A program made the translations under genes and the position numbers. The notes under the pieces are model-generated. The model was not told the origin of the DNA. It saw nothing but the letters and a program-made list of their open reading frames with translations, and did not search any database. This document shows, piece after piece, positions 1 to 7,855 of a DNA stretch of 64,000 nt. Within the stretch, counting starts at the first letter, position 1. Each line of letters starts with the position of its first letter. Source of the DNA: an uncultured Clostridia bacterium (GTDB taxonomy: Bacteria > Bacillota > Clostridia > Christensenellales > CAG-917); the NCBI GenBank assembly GCA_934233745.1, contig CAKQGN010000007.1, positions 1 to 64,000 of the forward strand, given 5' to 3'.

Positions 1-124
1 TCGACTTTGCGTAAATTTTAGTAAAGCCCCACTTTGCCAACTTACTATGACCGCTGTTCATCATTTTCACCATTATTCTTCCACCGAAACCTTGTGGTTT
101 TCGTGTGTTTTCAAAAAAGTTCAT
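1..124 (-). CDS. Class I SAM-dependent methyltransferase, N-terminal fragment (runs off window)
   Basis: The minus strand has a strong ribosome binding site (TTGGAGG) seven bases before an ATG at 124, and the frame stays open to the window edge, giving 41 codons. The peptide begins MNFFENTRKPQGFGGRIM and continues with VKMMNSGHSKLAKWGF. I recognise this opening from small class I SAM-dependent methyltransferases that often sit at the end of ECF-transporter operons in Clostridia. It follows the ECF ATPase by 63 nt on the same strand and is probably the last or a late gene of that operon. The SAM-binding motifs lie outside the window, so the family call rests on the N-terminus and context only. 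Confidence 0.6.
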   Translation of the reverse strand, partial: MNFFENTRKPQGFGGRIMVKMMNSGHSKLAKWGFTKIYAKS

Positions 125-187
125 ATTAACCTCCAATTGTTTAATTATATAATGTTAATTTTTCTTTTTGGGAAAAGTAAGCGACCA

Positions 188-1615
188 CTAATTCTTATCA
201 TTACCACTCAAGAAAAAATCGTCTATGAGTTCTTTTTTGCCGACTTTACGTACTTTTCCGTCTTTTATCCATACAGCATAGTCGCATAATGCCGCCGCAC
301 AGCGCTTGTCGTGCGTAACGGTAATCATCGTGTTATGCGTTTCCTCGTGAATACGATTCAGCACTTCAACCATTTTGCACAAGCCTTTATAGTCCTGCCC
401 CACCGTCGGCTCGTCCAATATCAACACTTCGGGATTAGTTGCAACGACGGCGGCTATTGAAACTCGCCTTTTCTGCCCTTCCGACAGCGACTGCGGATGA
501 CGGGCATACAAGTGTTTTATTCCGAATTTTTCGGCTATTTCATCGGCATACTCGTCCGATTTTGCACCGAATTTTATTTCTTTTTCAACCGTAGGCATAA
601 ATAGTTGATATTCCGGATTTTGATAAACCACACCCACCTTTTTATACCACTTTTTACTTTGTTTGCTTTTGTGTCCGAATTTATCGTCGATATTTTGAAA
701 AATCACGCCGCGAGTCGGCTTTTCAAGACGGGAGATAAGCCTTAAAAGGGTTGTTTTGCCGCAACCGTTTTCGCCGAGCAATACCGCACGCGAGCCTTTT
801 ATTATATCGAAAGTAACTCCGTTCAATATGTCGCGGTCTTTCACCGAATACGCAACGTCCGAAAGCGAAAACACCGGCAACGTTCCTTTAAATTCCAAAC
901 AGGTATCTTCTATTTCGGCTGACTGCTCTTTAAGGTATTTTTCCCTGTCCGTTATCTCTTTTCCACTCTTGTTTCCGACGTGGAAAACCTTGTCCACAAA
1001 CGGCAGGACAACATCGAGCCTGTGTTCTATTACGATAATACAATATCCCGCTTTCGCAAGAGATTTTAACGTGGACATGAGCAGTTCCGCACCTGCCGTG
1101 TCAAGATTTGCAAGCGGTTCGTCCAAAATGACTATCTTCTGTCCCATCGCAAGCGTTGAAGCGGTTATCAGTCTTTGCTTCTGCCCGCCCGAAAGTTTGC
1201 GGCTCTGCCACAACTTATCGAGTTTCATAAGGCGGCAAACCGTGTCAATCTGTTTGCTTATTTTTTCGGGTGAAAACGCAAGATTTTCGCATCCGAAAGC
1301 GATTTCATCCTCTACCGTTTTTTGTATAATTTGTTCGTCGGCGTTTTGTAAAACTACGCCCACTTTGCGGCATACTTCGCCAAGGCGTTTGCCTTTAATA
1401 TCTTCGCCGTTTATCAACACTTCGCCCGATAGTTTGCCGTCGATAATATTCGGAATAATGCCGCTTATGATATACAAAAGCGTGCTTTTCCCTTCACCCG
1501 AATACCCCGAAACAAGGTTTACTTCGCCTGAGTTAAGCGCGATATTTACGTTTTCTAATATTTGAACTTTCCCGTCGTAAGAAAAGTTTACGTTTTTAAG
1601 TTCTATCACATTCAT
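188..1615 (-). CDS. ECF-type transporter ATPase with two fused ABC domains
   Basis: The 475-residue protein carries two complete ABC ATPase domains. The first has Walker A GYSGEGKST, signature LSGGQKQR and Walker B ILDEPLANLD. The second has GENGCGKTT, LSEGQKRR and ILDEPTVGQD. This two-in-one layout is typical of the energising subunit of group II energy-coupling-factor importers, where it replaces the EcfA/EcfA' pair. The start is placed at the ATG at 1615, which overlaps the EcfT stop in an ATGA, rather than at the longer open frame. The neighbouring EcfT and S component complete a three-part importer. The substrate is not readable from this subunit; the operon context points to a metal or metallophore. 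Confidence 0.9.
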   Translation of the reverse strand: MNVIELKNVNFSYDGKVQILENVNIALNSGEVNLVSGYSGEGKSTLLYIISGIIPNIIDGKLSGEVLINGEDIKGKRLGEVCRKVGVVLQNADEQIIQKTVEDEIAFGCENLAFSPEKISKQIDTVCRLMKLDKLWQSRKLSGGQKQRLITASTLAMGQKIVILDEPLANLDTAGAELLMSTLKSLAKAGYCIIVIEHRLDVVLPFVDKVFHVGNKSGKEITDREKYLKEQSAEIEDTCLEFKGTLPVFSLSDVAYSVKDRDILNGVTFDIIKGSRAVLLGENGCGKTTLLRLISRLEKPTRGVIFQNIDDKFGHKSKQSKKWYKKVGVVYQNPEYQLFMPTVEKEIKFGAKSDEYADEIAEKFGIKHLYARHPQSLSEGQKRRVSIAAVVATNPEVLILDEPTVGQDYKGLCKMVEVLNRIHEETHNTMITVTHDKRCAAALCDYAVWIKDGKVRKVGKKELIDDFFLSGNDKN

Positions 1616-2289
1616 AAAACCACCGTACAAACCGCGCCTGCGGCAAGTCCCAAAATAAACAATACGTCCGACAGACAAACTATTTCCTTTTTATATACCG
1701 TGTAAGGCACTTTTTCAAGCGAAAATCCGCGCGTTTCTACAGACAGCGACAGCGTGTCCGAAATGTTTACGAGTCGCATCACGAACGGCACTAAAAACGC
1801 CCTGTAAAAGATTTTCGGGTTTAATACACTACCCGCGCCGCGCGTTTTCATCGCTTCTCTCACCCTTTTTATCTCTGCACCGAGTACGGGCGGAAAAGAC
1901 GTGGCAATCAGCATACCGAGCGTAACGCCTCTAGGCATTTTAAGCGTGGAAAGATTTCTCGTCATATCCGCAGGTTCAACGCTCATACCGAGCGCGGCAG
2001 CAAGGAACACGGAAGCGAAACGATTTGCCATAGCCATAGCCGCATTTGTGTTCTTTCCGTAAGCAAAGTACGCAATTAAGGCAAACAATCCGCCAACTAA
2101 AATGAATACGGGAAGCACTCGAATGCAACCTTTTCGACACCCGAACAGCATCAGCCACACGAAACATCCCGCCAAAAAATAAGAACATTTCACGTCTTTT
2201 GCCATGCATAACCCGAATATAATCAAAAACAGGCTCGCCAAAAACACGAATATGGGATATATCTTTTTTTTGAAAGACCAAAATCTCAT
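1612..2289 (-). CDS. ECF transporter transmembrane coupling protein (EcfT/CbiQ family)
   Basis: The 225-residue membrane protein starts at the ATG at 2289, four bases inside the end of the S-component gene, which shows translational coupling. It has several hydrophobic segments and the basic coupling-helix region expected of EcfT, seen as GAEIKRVREAMKTRGAG near residues 138-154 and a second TRGF segment later. In this family these helices dock into grooves on the ATPase dimer and transmit movement to the substrate-binding S protein. It sits between the S component and the double ATPase in one tight minus-strand operon. Confidence 0.88.
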   Translation of the reverse strand: MRFWSFKKKIYPIFVFLASLFLIIFGLCMAKDVKCSYFLAGCFVWLMLFGCRKGCIRVLPVFILVGGLFALIAYFAYGKNTNAAMAMANRFASVFLAAALGMSVEPADMTRNLSTLKMPRGVTLGMLIATSFPPVLGAEIKRVREAMKTRGAGSVLNPKIFYRAFLVPFVMRLVNISDTLSLSVETRGFSLEKVPYTVYKKEIVCLSDVLFILGLAAGAVCTVVL

Positions 2290-2990
2290 TTTTTCAAAAC
2301 TCCGGCTTTTTTCAGTTCCCTTGCTATAAGCATACCCACTACAGATCCGACGAAACAAAGCGCAACGACGGCAATCGTAATGCCGACAACCACGCCGGGG
2401 TTAGTTCCTCCGAGAAACATACTTGTCGCCGCCTTTTCTTCGCCCGTAACCGTATAGAAAACATTGTAATACAAATACAAAAACGGAATCGTAAGCGGCA
2501 TATAAAGCGTTCCCGCAACTACGCACGCCCAATCGTTCTTATATCCGCGGAAGATAAGAAGAGCAAGCGTTTCTGCTATAAGCGCACATACCATGATTAG
2601 TGCCATAGGCGGAAACATAAATATCAGGAATAACGAGATGAATATCGACTGAAACAGGAGTGCGCCCGGCTTTCTAACTTTCATCATTCCGATTACGGGG
2701 AAAATGGAAAATTGAAGTCCTAGCCCGAGTTGAACGATACCGAACAGCGGCACGTTTACAAGTAGCGGCATAACCGCACCGGTTACAAGTGTGCAAGCTG
2801 TGATAATGGCAAGAAATACGATGTCTTTTATCTTGTATTTCTTGAATATCTTTTTGTCGTTTTCTTCTTCGGTTGCTTTGGATTTCTTTTGCTCGGTTTC
2901 AGGCTTATCCGCAGAGTTTTCTTCCTCTGCATTCGCAATCAAAGCAGAAGCCGCTTCTTCTATTTCATTGTTTTTCTTTTGTTCATCCAT
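2286..2990 (-). CDS. ECF transporter substrate-binding S component, MptD/Trep_Strep-like
   Basis: The 234 residues begin with about 50 charged, Glu/Lys-rich residues, followed by five or six hydrophobic helices (IKDIVFLAIITACTLVTGA, then FPVIGMMKVRKPGALLFQS and later segments). I recognise the pattern of the MptD (TIGR02185, Trep_Strep) family of putative S components, whose ligand is not firmly established. The gene ends in a 4-bp overlap with EcfT and begins 1 nt after an ABC half-transporter gene, so it is translated as part of the operon. In streptococcal and clostridial relatives this S-T-A set accompanies iron-regulated ABC pairs, which suggests a metallophore-type substrate, but that is inference. 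Confidence 0.75.
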   Translation of the reverse strand: MDEQKKNNEIEEAASALIANAEEENSADKPETEQKKSKATEEENDKKIFKKYKIKDIVFLAIITACTLVTGAVMPLLVNVPLFGIVQLGLGLQFSIFPVIGMMKVRKPGALLFQSIFISLFLIFMFPPMALIMVCALIAETLALLIFRGYKNDWACVVAGTLYMPLTIPFLYLYYNVFYTVTGEEKAATSMFLGGTNPGVVVGITIAVVALCFVGSVVGMLIARELKKAGVLKK

Positions 2991-2991
2991 T

Positions 2992-4692
2992 TTATGTTTC
3001 CTCCGTCATAACGCCGCCGTCAACCTTGTATATTCTGTCGGCAATCGCCATTGTAGATTCTCTGTGCGATACGAGAATAATACTCTTTTTATTCTTTTGT
3101 TCTTTTAACGCTTTTAAGATAATACCTTCGTTGATACTGTCAACGTTGCTCGTAGGCTCATCGAGAAGTATGAGTTCGCTACCTCGAAGGAACGCACGGG
3201 CAAGCCCGATACGCTGTTTTTCGCCTGCGGAAAGGTTATCTCCGAGTGCGCCGACCTGCGTTTTGTATCCGTCGGGCAAAGTCATTATAAAGTCGTGTAC
3301 CGAAGCCATTTTGCAGGCGTTTTCGATTTCTTCCTGCGTGGCGTTGGGCTTTGCGATACGCAAGTTATCCTCTATCGTTTCTTCAAACAAATAGGTGCTT
3401 TGCGAAACCATAGTTACGTTTTTCAAAAGCGAATTTGTGTTGATTTTATCAATATCTATATCGTCGTAGTTTATCTCGCCGTCGTTTCTCTCCCAAAATC
3501 TCAAAAGAAGTTTCAAAAACGTTGACTTACCGCAACCGCTTTCGCCTACGATACCGATAATTTCACCCTTTTCGGCGTGCATTTTAATATCTTTCAGAAC
3601 TTCGGTCTGTCCGTCGTAACTGAACGAAAGGTCTTTTACGTCAAGATTTTCGTAATCGAAATCTTTGCCGTTTTTGACTTCTTCCACCGCCGGTTTTTCC
3701 GCAAGAAGATTAAGCATTCTGTCGCCGCTTGCGAAAGTCTGCGTAAGATTTCCGGGTAGCGAGGCTACCGCAATCACAGGTCCGAACGACGAAAACACCG
3801 TTACCATACCTATAATCATTCTGCCTAAAGGCAGCATATCGCTTCTGACAAGCAAAATCCCGACCGCAAGCGTGATAAGCACGAACACCGACACCGTGAG
3901 TTCGATTGCCGAACCCGCGCGGGTGATGTTGTGTTTCATCTTCTTGGTTTCTTTCAAGAGTCCGTCAGAACGCTTGTTTACTTCCTTTTCTCTTTCCTCG
4001 CCCGCATTGTTTAAAACAATGTCTTTGATACCCTTGATGCTGTCAAGGAAATACGCCGAGAACGAGGCAAATTCCGCGCGATATTTTACGCCGCTTTCTT
4101 TGAGTTTTCCCGACGAAATAAGCGGAACTACAATGCCGATTGTAAGGAAGCCTATTAGAGCCACGAGCGCGAGATACCAACTCGAAACAAATCCTACGAA
4201 CAGGAACACAGCCGTAGATACAAGCACCGCTATGCAGATGGGCGAAATGGTATGCGCATAGAAAACTTCAAGCGTTTCGATGTCCGAAGTTATCATCGCT
4301 ATGATACTGCCCTTTTGCTTGCTTTCGAGTTTCGCGGGGCAAAGAACTCTTAACGCGCCGAAGATTTTATCCCTTAAAACCGCAAGAAGTCTGAACGCGA
4401 TATAGTGATTGCTGTACTGCTCAAAATAGCGAAGCAGACCGCGAAGCACGCCGCAACCTATCGTAAGCCCGATAATCCACCCGTAGGAAAGCGCAATCGC
4501 TTCTCCGAGGGCTTTCGCAACTCCTACCGCGCCGAATACCGTTACGCCCATCGCACAGACAAACCCCACGCTTCCGTTCATAACGGCTAAAATCATTATG
4601 TAAGACAAACTGCCGAGAAGAGCAATCAGGCTTGCCATAATTTTTGCGCCGCTTCTTCTCAAAACCTTTTTGCCTTTAACTTGCGCACTCAT
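2992..4692 (-). CDS. ABC transporter, fused permease/ATPase half-transporter (first pair, member 2)
   Basis: The 566 residues have an N-terminal type-1 exporter-fold membrane domain (roughly residues 15-310, six hydrophobic segments) and a C-terminal ATPase with Walker A GESGCGKST, signature LSAGEKQR and Walker B LLDEPTSNVD. The start overlaps the stop of the upstream ABC gene by 4 bp, so the two products probably form a heterodimer. Exporter-fold pairs of this type can export small molecules or, in the IrtAB/YbtPQ group, import metal-loaded siderophores. Association with an ECF importer and a DtxR-type operator favours a role in metal acquisition. The direction of transport cannot be told from the sequence. 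Confidence 0.85.
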   Translation of the reverse strand: MSAQVKGKKVLRRSGAKIMASLIALLGSLSYIMILAVMNGSVGFVCAMGVTVFGAVGVAKALGEAIALSYGWIIGLTIGCGVLRGLLRYFEQYSNHYIAFRLLAVLRDKIFGALRVLCPAKLESKQKGSIIAMITSDIETLEVFYAHTISPICIAVLVSTAVFLFVGFVSSWYLALVALIGFLTIGIVVPLISSGKLKESGVKYRAEFASFSAYFLDSIKGIKDIVLNNAGEEREKEVNKRSDGLLKETKKMKHNITRAGSAIELTVSVFVLITLAVGILLVRSDMLPLGRMIIGMVTVFSSFGPVIAVASLPGNLTQTFASGDRMLNLLAEKPAVEEVKNGKDFDYENLDVKDLSFSYDGQTEVLKDIKMHAEKGEIIGIVGESGCGKSTFLKLLLRFWERNDGEINYDDIDIDKINTNSLLKNVTMVSQSTYLFEETIEDNLRIAKPNATQEEIENACKMASVHDFIMTLPDGYKTQVGALGDNLSAGEKQRIGLARAFLRGSELILLDEPTSNVDSINEGIILKALKEQKNKKSIILVSHRESTMAIADRIYKVDGGVMTEET

Positions 4693-6416
4693 GCTACCAC
4701 CTCCGCGTAAGCCTGTTCAAGCGTTTTCTGCGCGGTGTAGAGGCGCGCGTATCCTTGCCGTGCCGCCATAAGTTTTTCGTGTGAGCCGCTCTCCTTAATC
4801 TCGCCCTCTTCCATATAATATATATTGTCTGCCGGAACGACGTTGGCAAGACGGTGTGAAATCACGATAACGCTTCTGCTTTCCGAAATCGCCTTGATAT
4901 TCTTCATAATAACGGCTTCGCTTTCGATGTCGATATTGCTCGTTGCTTCGTCGAAAACGTAAATGTCTTTGCCCGATACAAGCGCGATCGCAAGCGCAAG
5001 GCGTTGTTTTTGTCCGCCCGAAATGTTGTTTGCATCCTCGGTGATGACTTTGTCGAGTCCGCCGTTTTCTTCGATAAATTCTTTCAGATTTACCTTTTCG
5101 AGCGCGGCGAAAATCTCTTCGTCCGAAACGTTTTCTTTCGCCATCTTGAAATTATCTCTTACGCTTTCGTTGAAGATGTAGGTGTTGTAACTTACCGCCG
5201 AAAGGTGCGAATACCAATTCTCGCGCGACAACTTTTCAAGTTGTTTGCCACCGACCATAACTTCGCCTTTTTGCGGACGGAACGCGCCGACAAGCATATT
5301 GACAACCGTAGATTTTCCGCAACCGCTCTCACCCACGATTGCCGTCATTCCCTTTTGGGGGAATGTCATATTCACGTTTTTCAGAACGTCGCGTTTATTA
5401 TCGTAAGAGAACGTCACGTTTTCGAGTTTAATTTCTTTGCCGTCTACGGTTTCCGTTCCCCATTCCGGATCGGGCGCATTTAATAGCGAGATAATCTTTT
5501 TACCCGCGCTTGCGCCGTTCATGGCAACGTGGAAAGCCGAACCAAACGCGCGAAGCGGCAGGAAAAATTCAACCGCTACAAGACACAAAAACAGCGCCGC
5601 AATAGGAGTTAGTCCCCAAAATGCACTGCCGCAAATTGCAAGCGCGATACCTACGCCCGCACCGCCGTATGCAACCAAGTCCATTATCGTGGTGCTTGCC
5701 AGTTGCATTACGAGAACTTTCATCGTGATAACTCTAAATTCCTCTGCGCTTTGGTTTATTTTGGCATGTTGAGCCTCGTCTGCCTGAAAAATTTTGAGTT
5801 CTTTAAGTCCTTGCACACTGTCGAGGAACTTGTCGCCCATCGAAGTGTATTTGCCCCAATATTTTGCAAAAATCTTCTTCGCATATTTGCTTACGGCTAC
5901 GATTGACAATGGTATAAGCGGAACACAAGCAATCAGCACGAGAGCCGTTCTCCAATCTATCCACACACATATCAAAAACAATATTATCGGCGCAATCATA
6001 GAAAAGAAAAACTGCGGAAGATAGGATGAATAGTAAAGGTCGAGTTGTTCTACGCCTTCAACAGAAACCTGCGTCAAACCCGCCATACTCATTCCGTCCG
6101 TGGTCTTAACGCCAAGTTTTACTATCTTGTTATATACTCTTTCGCGCAAATCCTTTTTAACGCTTCTGCCGAGCTTGTCCTTGATATCGCCCGTTGCACG
6201 CGAGCAGATATATCTCACGATAATACCGACAACTGCGCCGATAAGCGGATAAACGAATTTCACGGCTTCGGCATTCGCAGTCAACAGGTACACGGCGTAG
6301 CAAACGCTTCCGGTAATCGCAACATTTGCGATTAAACCAATTGCTTGCAACAATACAGCGATATATATGTACTTTTTATTTCCGCCGATGAGCCTGAACA
6401 GTTTTTTATCTATCAT
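4689..6416 (-). CDS. ABC transporter, fused permease/ATPase half-transporter (first pair, member 1)
   Basis: The 575 residues comprise a six-helix exporter-fold domain followed by an ATPase with Walker A GESGCGKST, signature ISGGQKQR and Walker B VFDEATSNID. The ATG at 6416 has an AAGGAG ribosome binding site inside the end of the preceding YgbA-like gene (11-nt overlap), and the gene is coupled to the next ABC half by a 4-bp overlap. Together the two halves should form a heterodimeric transporter in the cytoplasmic membrane. The pair resembles CydDC/IrtAB-like systems in architecture. Its place in an operon headed by a metalloregulator-like gene suggests iron or metallophore handling. Confidence 0.85.
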   Translation of the reverse strand: MIDKKLFRLIGGNKKYIYIAVLLQAIGLIANVAITGSVCYAVYLLTANAEAVKFVYPLIGAVVGIIVRYICSRATGDIKDKLGRSVKKDLRERVYNKIVKLGVKTTDGMSMAGLTQVSVEGVEQLDLYYSSYLPQFFFSMIAPIILFLICVWIDWRTALVLIACVPLIPLSIVAVSKYAKKIFAKYWGKYTSMGDKFLDSVQGLKELKIFQADEAQHAKINQSAEEFRVITMKVLVMQLASTTIMDLVAYGGAGVGIALAICGSAFWGLTPIAALFLCLVAVEFFLPLRAFGSAFHVAMNGASAGKKIISLLNAPDPEWGTETVDGKEIKLENVTFSYDNKRDVLKNVNMTFPQKGMTAIVGESGCGKSTVVNMLVGAFRPQKGEVMVGGKQLEKLSRENWYSHLSAVSYNTYIFNESVRDNFKMAKENVSDEEIFAALEKVNLKEFIEENGGLDKVITEDANNISGGQKQRLALAIALVSGKDIYVFDEATSNIDIESEAVIMKNIKAISESRSVIVISHRLANVVPADNIYYMEEGEIKESGSHEKLMAARQGYARLYTAQKTLEQAYAEVVA

Positions 6417-6807
6417 TCGTCTGCTCCTTGTCTTTATTCTGATCGTTTGTCTGTTTCTCCCGTTTTTTATGCTTTAACATTGCTGCTACGTGTGACAATG
6501 CAAATATTGGGTGGGAAAACAACATTCGACTGCCGGAATATCTCATTACTGCCTTCATTTCGGCACGATATTCCGGTTTGTAACAATGAATTTTACAAAA
6601 GGAACAAAATCCTTTATTCTTTTTGAAAGGGCACTTTTCCAGTCTGAACTCTGCATATTCGGCAAATTCTTTACACTTTGAACAAAGTTCTTTGCCTTTT
6701 ACGCCTTCTTCTTTTCTTGACTCTTTGTGATTGCCCAGGCAATATATTCTTATCATCTCAGGGATCAACTTTTTTTCAATATTCCATTGTTTATATTCCC
6801 TATTCAC
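6406..6807 (-). CDS. YgbA-like nitrous oxide-stimulated promoter family protein
   Basis: The 133-residue protein is cysteine-rich. CSKCKEFAEYAEFRLEKCPF is followed by KGFCSFCKIHCYKPEYRAEM, with MRYSGSRMLFSHPIFALSH toward the C-terminus. This matches the YgbA_NO family, small Cys-rich proteins named from an enterobacterial gene induced by nitrosative stress; the biochemical role is not established. The cysteine spacing suggests metal or Fe-S binding. Translation starts at GTG 6807 behind a GGGAGAG motif and overlaps the upstream regulator gene by 8 bp. The last 20 residues are a low-complexity charged tail. Confidence 0.72.
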   Translation of the reverse strand: MNREYKQWNIEKKLIPEMIRIYCLGNHKESRKEEGVKGKELCSKCKEFAEYAEFRLEKCPFKKNKGFCSFCKIHCYKPEYRAEMKAVMRYSGSRMLFSHPIFALSHVAAMLKHKKREKQTNDQNKDKEQTNDR

Positions 6808-7180
6808 GACTTTCTCTCTCCCTTTTCAACCTTATAAACCTTGCTATGCCGTTGCGAGTTGCGTCAGAAAACGCACAAGTTGCGTTGAGAGCGTCTTCAT
6901 ACGCTTGCTTTTCACTCGTTCCGCAATGCAACGACAAATGCCCTGTCATAAAACGAATAATAACCATATACTCATCTAAAATCTCTTCACCTTTTTTAGT
7001 TAAGAGAATCTTTCGTTCGTTCTTTTCGATAAACCCTTTTTCTTTGAGTTTTTCAACCGCATTATATACGCTTACCTTTGACACTTGCAGTTTGTTTGCC
7101 AAATCCGTTTGTTTTACAATATCTATTTGTTTGGCAAGCGCACTCGCCGCTATCAAATATCTTAATTCAGATGAACTCAT
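6800..7180 (-). CDS. DtxR-like winged-helix transcriptional regulator (divergent)
   Basis: The 126-residue protein has an N-terminal winged helix (residues about 3-65, with TDLANKLQVSKVSVYNAVEKLKEKGFIEK) typical of the DtxR/MntR group. The region where DtxR proteins carry their metal ligands is degraded. A Cys-Gly-Thr stretch and NATCAFSDATRNGI replace the usual ACR-EH signature seen in the neighbouring regulator. It is the first gene of the ECF/ABC operon, starts at ATG 7180 behind AGGGAGAAG, and two palindromic operators lie between its promoter and start. It probably controls its own operon. Whether it senses metal directly is doubtful. Confidence 0.7.
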   Translation of the reverse strand: MSSSELRYLIAASALAKQIDIVKQTDLANKLQVSKVSVYNAVEKLKEKGFIEKNERKILLTKKGEEILDEYMVIIRFMTGHLSLHCGTSEKQAYEDALNATCAFSDATRNGIARFIRLKRERESRE

Positions 7181-7203
7181 TATTTTCTTCTCCCTTTGCA
7201 ATG

Positions 7204-7219
7204 GTTAGCCAAGGCTAAC
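7204..7219. promoter_or_regulatory. DtxR/IdeR-like operator, proximal copy
   Basis: The palindrome GTTAGCCAAGGCTAAC has perfect 7-bp arms around AA. The core resembles the classical DtxR/IdeR iron box (TTAGGTTAGGCTAACCTAA). It lies 24 nt before the start codon of the divergent regulator gene, in the 5' leader and downstream of the promoter at 7321-7349. Bound protein there would block initiation or elongation, or hide the ribosome binding site region. Confidence 0.8.
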
Positions 7220-7263
7220 TATCGACCAAAAAATAATTTGCACTTTCCTTTTTTAGTTGGCAA

Positions 7264-7279
7264 GTTAGCCAACGCTAAC
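7264..7279. promoter_or_regulatory. DtxR/IdeR-like operator, distal copy
   Basis: GTTAGCCAACGCTAAC has 6-bp arms (7 bp counting the flanking A/T), exactly 60 bp upstream of the proximal copy. The 60-bp spacing is close to six helical turns, which would let two repressor dimers bind the same DNA face. It lies about 40 bp downstream of the -10 box. Confidence 0.78.
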
Positions 7280-7320
7280 TATCGTGCAAAAATTAACGGC
7301 TTTTAATAAAGCCTACGAGA

Positions 7321-7349
7321 ATTATACTTACTTGCAAAATAAAAGTCAA
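7321..7349 (-). promoter_or_regulatory. Consensus promoter for the ECF/ABC operon
   Basis: On the minus strand there is TTGACT (7349-7344), exactly 17 nt, then TATAAT (7326-7321). This is close to an ideal housekeeping sigma promoter and reads into the leader containing the two palindromic operators and the regulator gene. The -35 hexamer lies inside the 3' arm of the hairpin that terminates the upstream DtxR-like gene. Confidence 0.82.
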
Positions 7350-7370
7350 CCGAAAGTTAGCGGTTGACTA
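7334..7370 (-). terminator. Intrinsic terminator of the DtxR-like gene
   Basis: Read on the minus strand, AGTCAACCG, an 8-nt loop and CGGTTGACT are followed by TTTATTTT. The stem is 9 bp and perfect. It ends the 7389-7751 gene, and its downstream arm doubles as the -35 region of the next operon. Confidence 0.72.
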
Positions 7371-7388
7371 ACTTTTTATGTTTACTGT

Positions 7389-7751
7389 TTAGACGTTGAA
7401 ATACTTTTTGATAGTTTCAAACGCCTCTTCTGTAATAACGTGTTCCACACGGCAAGCGTTCTCTTCCGCCGATTCAGGCGAAAGCCCCATAACGATGAGC
7501 GCTTGTGTTAAGGCTTTGTGACGAGCAAAAACATTTTCTGCTTTTTCCTTTCCTTTTTCCGTAAGGTCAATAAGTCCGTCAACGTGCACAACAATAAAGT
7601 CGTTTTTTTTCATTATTCCTACGGCACGAGAAACGCTCGGCTTAGAATAACCAAGTTCTTCCGCTATATCTATCGCTCTTACACTACCCTTTTTCTTTTT
7701 CAATTTAAGTATCGTTTCAAGATACATTTCCTGCGATTCGTTATCTACCAT
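7389..7751 (-). CDS. DtxR/MntR-family metal-dependent regulator
   Basis: The 120-residue protein has an N-terminal winged helix (SVRAIDIAEELGYSKPSVSRA) followed by the metal-binding dimerisation domain with ARHKALTQAL and ENACRVEHVI, the RH...ACR-EH signature of DtxR/MntR proteins. It lacks the C-terminal SH3-like domain and is short even for MntR. The chosen start (ATG 7751) follows GCAAGAGGGC; the longer frame would enter the promoter. It has its own promoter with no palindromic operator in it. It is the best candidate for the protein that senses Fe or Mn and binds the GTTAGC-N4-GCTAAC boxes in this region. Confidence 0.82.
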   Translation of the reverse strand: MVDNESQEMYLETILKLKKKKGSVRAIDIAEELGYSKPSVSRAVGIMKKNDFIVVHVDGLIDLTEKGKEKAENVFARHKALTQALIVMGLSPESAEENACRVEHVITEEAFETIKKYFNV

Positions 7752-7772
7752 ATTGCCCTCTTGCTTTTCTCT

Positions 7773-7801
7773 ATTATATAGTTTTGTACAGAAAAAAGCA
7801 A
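7773..7801 (-). promoter_or_regulatory. Promoter of the DtxR-like gene
   Basis: Minus-strand TTGCTT (7801-7796), 17 nt, TATAAT (7778-7773). It lies 21 nt upstream of the chosen start codon and supports ATG 7751 over the longer frame. Confidence 0.7.
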
Positions 7802-7855
7802 TCAAAAACCTTATTTTCAATACTTTCCACGTATTTTTATTAACTAATAAATTAC

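Noticed and set aside
47..289. Plus-strand open frame of 80 codons at the window start
   Set aside because: It overlaps the minus-strand ECF ATPase and the methyltransferase start, both with clear homology and ribosome sites; the translation has no protein-like pattern.
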